Assembly (NCBI GenBank): GCA_019614645.1
Contig: JABWDB010000071.1
Location: forward strand, 496,001 to 560,000
Direction: 5' to 3'
Source of the DNA: Stratiolaelaps scimitus
Taxonomy: Eukaryota > Arthropoda > Arachnida > Mesostigmata > Laelapidae
Length of the DNA stretch: 64,000 nucleotides
The notes beneath the pieces are model-generated. The model saw nothing but the letters and a program-made list of their open reading frames with translations, did no database searches and was not told where the DNA came from. Positions 12,641-23,500 of the stretch are shown here, piece after piece. The translations under genes and the position numbers were made by a program. The first letter of the stretch is position 1, and every line of letters starts with the position of its first letter.

Positions 12641-12844
12641 ATGCGGGCGTGCTCAAAAGTGTTCGTAAATACATTTGGAGGCATATTTCAAGACGATGCT
12701 GTTCACATACCTAATCCCGTCGATCTTCACATTACTGCTGACCTTAATGTTGAGAAGAGCCTTTATGATCTCGAGTTAGTGTCCCTATCGATTGACTATA
12801 GAAAACCTCGACACACAGTCGTGTGTGATCTGTACTGTGGTTGA
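12641..12844 (+). mobile_element. Possible LINE endonuclease fragment
   Basis: The frame ends with DLELVSLSIDYRKPRHTVVC. This resembles the strand E-x-x-x-L-x-I-x-x-x-x-x-x-x-V-x-x-x-YRPP of the AP-like endonuclease of CR1/L2-type LINEs, although the YRPP block is lost. The rest of the open frame is unrecognised. This is a single-motif call. Confidence 0.3.
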
Positions 12845-14007
12845 CTTCAGAGCGCCGTCCCTGAGTGCTCGTTCATGAGAACGAATTTTACAAGAAATCT
12901 AACGAACCGGTGAACATAAGATTAATTTTTTAACTGAATGCTGGGTGTAACAACTTACACCCGTTTTAGGGCCGAGTATCATACTCACAAGGGCTAATCT
13001 CCAGCACTCTCTATTTTTGCCACCAAATATCTGGAACATTTTTTAGGTCCCACGGCAAGGATGAAATCATCAGTTGGTCGCTCGTTGTCTACTCGATTTA
13101 TGTATTTACCGCCTGGACAACAGTGCCACTGAACGTGTGGTTCTAGGTGAATATCAATAAACCGTATTATAATTCCAATCGCCCGATATAATATTGGCAC
13201 TAAGGCTAAAACGATGTTGTATGTGTTTGACATTCTCTTATGGTCCGTGAGCAGCCCTTGAGATCTGTGGCCGCTCCGTCCATAGAAATGGTTGTTTCAG
13301 TTGGCGTTTGCGATAGCTTAGGACCAGGTCTTATCTGCTGTTGCTGCTGTCATGACAACCGGAATAAAAACTAACATCACTCCAAAAATGTGGACAGCAG
13401 CAACAGTCAGCATCACGAAAAAATAACGCTGTTACTTTTGCATTATTTCATTTTCGTTTGGTAGAGGCAACAGTAAGTTCGCGTTTTGACAAAGATGAAA
13501 TCAAAAACTTCCCTTGCTGAGACTTTTTTTCTTCTCCGTCAATGCTCCCACATATCTTGAAATTTTGCCCCAGAGGTGCAATTCTGTCGCAGGCGTTCGG
13601 CCCCTCAACGGGCTTGTGAACACTACTAATTATAATGAATTGAAATCATATTTAGGCAGTAAATAACGTTTGTAACATTATCGTGCGTTGATATTAAACA
13701 ACAGGGAAATAGTGAGCGAAAAATATGTAGCCTAAAACAGGCTCACAGTAGTCTACGAACATGTGCCTAAGCTGAGGAAAGTATCCACCTCTCCTCACTA
13801 TATAAGTACTAATTATAAGTAATGTAAGCTTGTATAGCGCTTGACAATATAAATACCCTCGATGAACATTATTTGTTTCGAATTATTCTCGCCGTTATAA
13901 AAAGCAAATCATGTTCTGCGCAAACAAAACATCGCACGCCGCCCAACCAAGGCTGGGAGGGACTGTAAAGAGTGGTCTGATGGCATCGGCTTTGCAACAA
14001 CAGGGTG
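12845..14007. other. No gene seen; contains a 14-bp inverted repeat
   Basis: No recognisable coding sequence. The exact 14-mer CTGTTGCTGCTGTC at 13338-13351 has its reverse complement at 13393-13406, with a 41-base spacer. Confidence 0.4.
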
Positions 14008-14240
14008 AACCAAGCCCGGTCGAGTGGTGCATTCATGTGCGCCGTGTAACAGAAGTTAACACGTAAGTGTGCGGGTTCGATCCCCACCGTTGCACATTTT
14101 GTTTAAAAGGGTCTGTATAATGAAGCAATGCCGAAAGCACTACCGTGGTCTTTAAATGCTGGGTAAGAATCTCCCCGAAAAACTTATTCTTTTTAGGATC
14201 CAGTGTAGTCATCTGCTACTCAGTCGGGGCTATAGCTTCG
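14008..14240 (+). repeat. tRNA-derived SINE, family S1 (copy 2)
   Basis: The head reads CCCGGTCGAGTGGTGCATTC and the B box GGGTTCGATCCCCACCGTTG. The body matches the other S1 copies: TAATGAAGCAATGCCGAAAG, GTGGTCTTTAAATGCTGG, then a CTTTTTAGGATC-like segment. A short insertion lies between the A and B boxes compared with the copy at 39978. Confidence 0.7.
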
Positions 14241-16179
14241 TAAACTCCGATCTAATTTATCTGTGAGTGATTTCTTCTGCTGTCGTTTCGATTTATGTGT
14301 CCCTGTACCTACTCTTAGAGGGTTTGTGCATCCCTGAATGCCGTCATCTCAACGTTCTGTTTCATCATGAAATCACGACGGTGTAAAGTAAAAGTAAGGT
14401 GAAACTTTCTAAAGTTTCACCCGCCAAAATGGGCGCGATAACGCAGTGAATGTTGCCAAGGTTCTGCTTCAACTAATTTCCGGGAATCAAAGAAGTCTAT
14501 CTACCAAAAGGAAGAAACTAAACTTAGACAAGATGACGTTGCATTAGAGGATGAGTTCCAAACAGGTACAGGGTGCAAGGTTCAATCCATGTTGGCGCTG
14601 AAGTTAGGTGAAATCAAATACATTTCTGATATTTACTCTCCTAATAAATTAAGGGTGACAGTTAGGTTATTATAATTCCCACAGCATCTTTGGTGATCAT
14701 TTACCTATAATTCACACAGTAGCTTGCTCCGCGATTCTACACTTGTTGCCTTATTCCAAGACTATAAGGAGGTGACCACGTCAAATCGATCGCAATTTGC
14801 CATGAAGGATCTTCCCCGGGGTGATAGTAGAGTATAGTGGATATTGCAACTTAAGAATTTTAGTAGAAGATGCAATAAATAATACCGCTGCCGGTAAGTA
14901 AGTTAGTTCTCTATCAACTACATAGGTCCCCCACAATTTGGCGGCAGTTCCGAAGCTCCCATCAAACCTGATGGTGTGTCAGAGACGTCACGTCTGCTGA
15001 GTTGGCTGGCTTGCCGATGAACCATCCCACACTCGAACGCAACCCCTCTGACTATTGGGAAACTACGCAATCAGTAGTTAGCCATGATCTTTAAAATCCC
15101 GCAAGCCAGTAAAGGGTTATCAAGAGCGGGGTGGAGAGGCGATGCCGAGAACTAGGTAGGTCTGGGATCCTGTTGGCAGGTGGTGCCAATTGGTATATAG
15201 CGCCCTGTTGCAAATCTGTGGTGGGAAACTGAGTCTTTGACGGCTACAGTCCTCTACTGGGCAATTAGCAAGTAAAGCCCCCAATCCACGCAGTAGCCCC
15301 CAATCCTAGTTCCTTCAAAAAAAAGTTGTACAGTTGCCGAAGTGGAGAAATCTAGAAATCAGCCATTTGGGTAAACTTGCATTTCACATTTATATGGACT
15401 TGACATTGAGCTTGGTTTTGGACGAATTATGTGTCACCTCAAACAAATGCTATCGAAATGTTTTGAATGTTGACCCTGCTTTATCGCCTTTTCTCATCTC
15501 GAATAGAAAGATCTATCATGCCCTCTGGTGGGGAAAGTCAATGTTTATTACAAATAAAAAATTATAATACGACATTGTTGTTTACGTTGACGAAACGGAA
15601 TGTTTTTTCTAACACAGATTTAGTTGAGAAATACCGGTGCTAATCGAGGCAGCGCTGTGCCTACTGACCACGCATCGCATATAAATGAATATTGCCTATC
15701 AGCCTGAGCCTAGTCACCCTGAGTTTACCTTGGATCTTGCCGAAGGTCGGTGGGGCGGGAGGCGGGAACCGCAGGCTACTATTCTCGATGGCAGAATTTA
15801 GTGCGGTATGAGGGTACCTCGCACTTTTTACAGTAAAATATAGAAGCGCACTGAGGTCAGCTAAAATAACAAAACGAGTTTTGCCGGGCATACCGGACGG
15901 TACGCGCTTCTGCTTCTGGCCAAGATCCGAGAGAGGAGAGCTCGCGACTTCTGGATTGATGGCTGGCAGGAGGAATGACCTGGGGGACAGACAAAGGGTA
16001 CTTGGGCCAAGAGTGTGATACCGGATGGCGGACGGGGAGGTAGCGTATGGTGCTACCAAGGTGCTGCCCGGACCAGGCCAGTATCAACTTGGATGGTCAA
16101 AATCGGGAAAGCAATGATGGATATATGCGTATTCTGTAGCACCGTGAAGGCACACAATGTTGAACATACTATCTTACAG
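14241..16179. other. No gene recognised; GC-richer block near 14950-15320
   Basis: A block at about 14950-15320 has more even base composition than its surroundings but many stops in every frame. The open frames at 15334-15567 (+) and 16059-15661 (-) have no domain I recognise. The block could be the non-coding end of an unrecognised transposon. Confidence 0.3.
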
Positions 16180-16258
16180 CGCTGTGTCAGCGCGGTAGCT
16201 TGGGTGACTACGTCTCTGGCTGCGAAAAAGCCGGTTCGAGTCCCGCGACCAGGTGACA
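16180..16258 (+). repeat. tRNA-like SINE head
   Basis: The A-box-like GCGGTAGCTTGGGTGACTA is followed at tRNA-like distance by the B box CCGGTTCGAGTCCCGCG. The ends do not form a clean acceptor stem, so it is read as a tRNA-derived repeat head. It may be related to family S2 (63110-63190). Confidence 0.45.
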
Positions 16259-16281
16259 TATCGAGAACTGCAGCGTTTTAA

Positions 16282-17440
16282 AAAATTCAGTTCCGTTTGT
16301 ACATCAAAAACTTGTATCGTATGGTATTACACAGCGGAGAACTTGATGGCATTGGGGGCCAAGCTTGGATCGATGCCGTAATGAATCTCTAGGAAGAAAA
16401 AAAGAGTGTCAGGAAAAAGCGTCCTGCACCAATGCAACCAGTGCACAGACAATGCGAATGTAAGGGCATGGACGAGTTGAAATTATCTGGAGTTTAGGGC
16501 AGGGACGCCCTGAAACTCACAACAGACATGTAATATTAGGGAGGAAGCATTGTGCGGTTACGGGTGCTGTACAAACGGGCAAGGTCTTTGGAACTTTCAG
16601 TCCTTCCTGCTCTTATTTATTATTATTACCATCATTAGTAGTTCAAACAATATATTATATAAATAAGGTTTTAAGAAAGTTTTAAGAATTTTATTTCTTC
16701 GCCCAGTTCGTGGGATATCGTCTTTAGTCTCTGTTCACTTCTCACTGAGTGTATTATCGCAGATCGAGTGTGTACTATGTAGCCAAATAATATAGTTAAC
16801 CTAATGTACATTCAGAAATCTACCTTATAATGTAATTCAGATATTACCTCTCTAAACTCCACGCCCAAATAATACTTTATGGACAAACCACTGCCATGTG
16901 ACTTCTACAGCAACCACATATTTCCTTTAATACAATAATATTGCCAAACTTCCGGACAATACAAAAATATAGGAATCACAAAACATTTAGAGAGATTAGT
17001 TAAAACAGGGAAGTTATAATTACAAATCATCTAAAAAATAAGCCACTGGCAAGTGACAAAAAAGTTGTTTTTGTTCTGCTTAGATTCGAAAAAACAAACA
17101 TATAGCACGATTATAGGATAGATAGCGTTTGAATAGTAGGGTTATATTCCTAGTATGATTGCAGTATTTGGAGTTGTTAACGAAGGCTGTATATTTGTTC
17201 GTACATGTGTTGCAGAAAAGGAGCTTTAGTCACCGGTTACCAATAACCCGCCTGCCAGACGTGCGAATATTGCCGTTATCATCAGCATGTCATCTACCTA
17301 GAACGCCCAGGAGGCCCTGCCCGTGTTTCCGCTTTCTACTGTGCAGCACCGTTGTATCAGAGACTGTAGGCATCCAACAGACAAACGAAGCTTGCAAGAA
17401 ACCAAGTGCGTGTTGGCTCCTGTTGTGTTCTCCTCAGCAA
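16282..17440. other. AT-rich region upstream of the receptor coding start
   Basis: No gene recognised. If the exon block at 8290-8682 is joined to the receptor gene, the intron acceptor must lie shortly before 17442; several AG dinucleotides are available but none stands out. Confidence 0.3.
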
Positions 17441-17441
17441 C

Positions 17442-17568
17442 ATGGGGTGGAGCCTCACGGGTGGAGGCGCCCGTGGTGGAGGGGAATGCCGAGGATCAGG
17501 ACGAACCATCCGTATGACCTCTATTCTCGTTGGTGTTGTCCTGGGGGCTAGCATGACGTCTACCCAAG
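17442..17568 (+). CDS. Receptor pseudokinase exon 1 (signal peptide)
   Basis: It starts at ATG 17442 and ends in phase 1 before GTAAGA. A second in-frame ATG at 17514 gives a tidier signal peptide, MTSILVGVVLGASMTST, without the Gly/Arg-rich 24-residue lead. Either start could be used; the downstream one would give 654 residues. Confidence 0.7.
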
Positions 17569-20500
17569 GTAAGACACCAAAAACTGCCACCGGGACTAGT
17601 CCATCATTGTCTAGTAATATATATATATATATATATATATGGGGCAAAAGTTTTGCAATTTAGATGGAAAGTAGGAAAACTTTTTTCCATCTCTTCTTCA
17701 GCTTTAAACTTTTGTTATTGTGTTTATAGGGGGTTGTTCGGAGCTATTTTTTACATCGAAAATACTTCGATAACCTTTGAACCAAGCGCCATCGCCATGT
17801 AAGCTTTGACCTGTTTATACTCTACTGTTTTGCTTACATGTAGCTCAGTGCTAATTCAGTTTTTTAGAACAGACATTAATCTCGAAGCTGAGACATCGAT
17901 TAGTGCTGAAAATCATCGTCCGCTAATCAATTTTTTGCTTCTTGGAGGAAGAGCTTGGGAAAAAATTATCAAAAATTTATGAATTTGTTACACAGCAAGC
18001 AGTGTATGACGTTCAATGTTGGCTGTGAGTCAGCCCGGAAAATTTATTTTTTAGTGTAGCTTCTCAACGATAATCATAACGGCACCGTATGTCTGCAATA
18101 ACGAACTGGATGGAGGCTAACAGGATTCACTGATAGAGTCAACCTGATAGCCTCCAAATTTAAGCTCTTGTGATTATGCATTAAAAAGGGCAATTGGGGC
18201 AATTTATGTTATATATATATATATATACTTAAAAATCGTAATTCTAGTTATTCTTATATTGGGATTTACCATGACGATTAAGTCATTGTTATGATTTAAT
18301 GACTATGAAGTCATTTTTCAACCACGCGTTCTGAGTTATAGTGATCCCTTCCCTGTTGGTGGTGTTTATGTCCTACTACAATTTTGACGCACATGTATAC
18401 GAGTTACACAGTACTTTGAAGAATACACAACAGTGATATTTATAACAGCTATCCTGGATACACTTCATAGTTAACGAATCACACTAGGTCGTTGTCTATG
18501 TCAGTGGTTTACTTTGCTAGAGATTCTACTATTACTCACATGTAATATGTTACTTTTAGAGCTTTGTTCAACTTAAACAAATATAACTAAAACACTTAAA
18601 CAAATAACTAAAGATAAACTTAAAAGAGAAGAGAACGTCAAAATGTAACCATGTGTCCACGCCCATCTTGGGCGAGGCCACCGACACATTCACGAACACA
18701 CTGATACTTCTACTGATCAATGAACACGAAGGTAGTGAACCCGAAGATCAATATTGTCTGTTACTGGTTCGTCATATACATTATGATAATAGAATACTAA
18801 CGGCTAATATAATCAGAATATGTAAAATAATCATGCATTATGCATTTGGCTTGGAATTATTCTATCATGGATAACACATTTTGTCTGTGTGAATGTTAGC
18901 TTTGGATAGATTTCTTGCTAGGATGGGTGATGGCGGTGGAAGCCAGTTGGAATGGTTATGAATAGCTAAGCGTTGAATAGTATGTGATATAAATGCAAAA
19001 TGAGAAGACAAATACATAACTTCATCTCCTCCCCTTCGCAGGAGATAATTGGTTTGCCATTTGTTTGTAACGAGTGGATTGGATCTGTATGCATTAAGCT
19101 CTTGAGTGCGTATTTGAAAAATAGTTATACGTTCCTAAATGACAAATAAGATGCTTCAAAAATATAAAACATGTCCCATGAAACTTGTCTTAGTAGTGAA
19201 GCCCGGAGTCCATAAAGGACTTTTGCATTTAGAATCTCTTATAAAAATACGGGTACTGGCTTTCTGAAGTCTTATACTAAATTATAAACTGCCGTAGATG
19301 ACGCGATCTGGTTCCGGGTTTTCTCCTCGGCACCTCAATGAGAAGCCGCAAATAATAGTTGACAGAAATTTCACAGCTCATTTGCAGCTCAATAATTTAA
19401 ATATAAATTATTTCAATCGACACTTGCTATTCACACCGGGTAATCGTGGCCAGTATGAATATCGCAAGTCACGAAGGTGAATTCAAGCGTGTCGCCCATG
19501 ACTGACATTGTCCTAATATAAGCCTACAAGATTTTTGTTGAGGAGACTAAGGGCTACAAGCCACCAAAATTGAAAAGAGTTTAAGGAAGTATTCCTAGAG
19601 ATAGTACATGACCTTTCGCACTGAGGTCATATAAAGCGCGTGCAACAGCTACCGATCATATGACGACGTGTAATACATTGTCAAGACCATATTTATAAAA
19701 CACAAAAAATCCTTCTTCAATATGAATAAGTTATTCACGGGGCTTTCTACAGACACCCTACCGACTACAGTAGTTGTTGACAGAGGGGAAGCCGACAGAG
19801 ATCCTAGAGAGGACGTCTGGGGTAAAAGCGAAGGAAAGCAGCTGAGCTAACCACGTCATGTTCGTCCGTACGGCAAGGACGATGTGTGGTTGTGCTCGCG
19901 GATGAGCTACGAGTACACATCTCACCGCCCCGCCCTTACTGATGGAAGGGCGCTAAGCGATCCCGAGGGAAGGGCCGTGGTGCTGTTGTTGAACATCGTC
20001 GACAACAGTCAACAGAACGTGGGGTGATCGGAGGAGGTGTTGTTGTTGTTGTCCATTCCAATGGCAATACCCTCCCCTCAAAATAAGTAAATAATATGAA
20101 TAAGTAAGTTTTTTATCAAAAAAGGAAGTCCAGCCGCCTTGCTCAAATTAATATAATGATTATGTAAGCCAAATATGAACGGGAAACTAACCCCTATAGG
20201 TACAATAATTAGGAATTAGTTTAGCGGCCGCCTCCCCCCTGGGTGTTCCTCGGGTACCGGTCTGATCCGGTCATCCTCGAACCTGAACCACCATTGTGCT
20301 TCAACTGCGCTCGACGGGCCACATCGCGGCCCGGTGCTTATTACCCAGGGCCTGCAGGAACTGTGCCAATATCGGCCACCTCGCCGCTACTTGCGCCCGT
20401 CCTTCTCGCTGCGTCAATTGCCCATCGCTCGGGCTCGCCGTCGTGCCCTCGATCGGCTTACCTCCGCGAGCGTCAGCGGCTCCTGAGTGAAGCCAGAGTG

Positions 20501-23500
20501 CTTGAACAGGTAAGGGACACCTCGCCTCTTGCGTCTATTCTGCGAATCGAGGCCCCTGTGTCGACCCAATCGCCAGCCCGGTCGGTTCGAGGTATTGTGG
20601 TCCCCTTCGCCGACCTGCCCCTCGTCGGCCTGCCCGAGCGGAGTCCCGAAACCCCAAGGCGGCGCCAGCTGTGCCAGGTATCACCGCAGCCTTGAGGTCC
20701 CTCACTGAAGTCTTGGCTCCTGTCCACCAGTTTCAGCTCCAGCTCATCCCCCTCCTAGCCGCCCTCAAGCCCCGCCCCTCTTCCTGAACCCTGATCCCAT
20801 CACATCAGCCCGAGACGCCACACCAGTCCAAGACGCCCTGCGGGTCCCGTGCCCGCATTGTGAGGACAGATTCAGCCGGCGCGGCCTTAATACGCACCGC
20901 CGGCTGACCCGCCCGGGTGCCTCCGGGTGCCTCAGCCAAGTCTACCACCTCAACCGCTCGAGCTGCCGCTGCAGAACCTCCCGGAACCTTCCGCGCCGGC
21001 GCGCGCTTGGAGTACCTCTCGCACTCCGCCCACTGATACGGGCCAGACGGCTGCACGTATCGCCTCGCAGAGACTCTCCGAGGGTGACATCTCCGGTGCT
21101 GCCCGGGCCCTGTGCTCTACCGACTCGGCTACAGACTCTGCTGAGGCCCTTGACGCCCTCAGGGCGAAGTACCCCTCCGCCCCTACTGCCTACGTCGTCC
21201 CCGAACGTCGTTTTTGCTGCCGTTGCCTCTTTCCCCCAAGCTCGTCAGTTGGCCCCCATGGCCTTCGGCCGCGTCATCCTACAGACTTGCTCTCCCCGGC
21301 GCTCGAAACCGTCGCCACTGCTCCGGAAAAGCCTTCGCTAAGGAGATCGACTGCATGCGGACCGGCAGGTACCATCGACGCTACGGCCAACACTGTTCGG
21401 AGCGCGCCTCATCGGCCTCAGGAAAAAGGATGGTTTGATACGGCCTGCTCCAGCACGATCCGCCGCCTGGTTGCTAAGATAGCGTGGGCCAGCGAGAGGG
21501 ACACGGTCGTGAACCTGCTTGGCCCAACCCAGTCGGGGTGCGGCCAGGCGTCTGGGACTGAAATCGCTGCTCACGCGGCTCGCGCCTTCATCCACACTCA
21601 TCCGGTCGCGGCCCTGATCAAGCTTGATTTTCGCAATGCCTTCAACACGGTCCGCCAAGACCTCGCTCTGCGAGAGGTTGCTGAGCACCTCCCCGGCCTC
21701 TTCCCTTTGGTTGACCTGGCCTATCGTTGCCCCTCCCATCTGATTATGGACAACGCCGTCATCAGCTCCGAGTGCGGGATCCAGCAGGGGGACCCGCTGG
21801 GCTCAGCCCTCTCCTGCCTGGCCTCCGACCCCTCCCTCCAGGCTCGCTTGCGGTTGTGGTACATGGCTGGCGGAACGTTGGCGGACGATCTGGCGGCCGT
21901 CGCATCCGACGTCCAGCGAGTACTCGACTACAAGGGGCCCAGCGGCCATGCCCTCAACCCCGCAAGGTGCGAGATCTCCTCTTTGGGCCCGCATCCCGAC
22001 CTCTAGCGGTTGCCCCGAGGGTGCCGTCTCGCTCCGAGGTCGTCCCTTGAGCTCGTCGGCTTCCCTCTTACGGACGAGGCCATCCGGCGACTCCGGGATC
22101 GTTGCCTCGAGAGGACTGCCGTGATGCTCGGCAGACTGCCCCTGTTGGCGGATCGTCAGGGGCTCTGCCTCCTTCGGTCCTGTTTTTCGGCGACGCACAT
22201 GTAGCACCTGCTTAGGACAAGCCCGGCCGGCACTGAGGCTTCAGCTCTTCACGCCTATGACGAATGGCGCGGGACGCCCTGACGACGATCCTGAACCTCC
22301 AGCTCCCTCCGGTAGCGGCGTCGCAAGCTACTCTTCCGGTCCGCTTCGGTGGCCGTGGTATCCTCAGCGTAGACAGCTTGGCTGGCGTTTGCTACACAGC
22401 CTCGCTCACGGCGGTCCCGACATCATTGCTAGAGTCCTCCGCCCCGAGGCTCTCGCCCACATCTCCGCTTCTCGTGAGGCTGCCCTTGACCAGACGGGCG
22501 TCCGCGTCCGGGTCCCTGAGGACAAGCAGAGCAAGCAGCGCGTATGGTCTGATGTCCTCCACAAGGAGCTGCGGGACTCCCTCCTGGCCTCAGCGCCACT
22601 CGTTGATGACCAAGCTCGCCTCCGGGCCGTTAACTGGCCTGGAGATGGGGGCATGGCTCCACGCGCTGACCTCCGCGTCGCTTGGCGCCACCCTCGACGA
22701 TCTTTCTCTCCGCTTCTGTGTGGGCCTCCGCCTCGAGGCCCCTGTGTTTGCGGCCCACAGCTGCGACCGTTGCGGGGACCCTGTCACGACGAATGGCCAC
22801 CACGGACTTTCGTGCGAGCGCAGTGCCGGTCGATGCTTAATGACAAACTCGTGAGGGCCGTCCGTGTCACACGATGCCTAATGACAAACTCGTGAGGGCC
22901 CTCCGCTCCGCCGGTATCCCTTGCACAAGGGAGCCTCGACACTGCCGACGGGCGCCGCCCTGACGGCCTCACTCTCATCCGCTTCTAACGAAGCCAGCAC
23001 CTCGTTTGGGACGGCACGGTGGTTGACACTCTAGCACCTTCTTGTGTCAACCACTGTGCAACCACCCCCGGTTACGCGGTAGCGCGTGCGGAGCGGGCCA
23101 AGCTACGGAAGTACGCCGCACTCCAGGCAACCCACCTGTTTTCCCCCCTTGCCTGTGAAATCTTAGGCGGGCACGGCCTCCTCACTGCGAATTTTCTCGA
23201 AAGGGTCTACTATAAGCTGATTCGCGCCACCGGGGACAAACGCGAAGGATCTTTCCTTCTGCAACGCCTGTCCCTCGCTGTGCAGAAAGACAATGCCATC
23301 GCCCTCCTCGGGACAATGCCGGCCTCGGTCCCTAACTAATCCCGCCCACCAAATAATTCATAATCATTGTATGTTTGAGTGAAGGGCCACTCGTGGATTA
23401 TAAAAAAAATACGCATTATATTTTAAACGTGTAGAAAAAGAATACCGCTTTATAGGGTTGCATTTCGTTTTGCACACTTTACGTTGTATTCCTATTGCTG

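Noticed and set aside
15661..16059. 132-residue minus-strand frame
   Set aside because: No domain, no signal, and unremarkable for a GC-richer stretch without stops.
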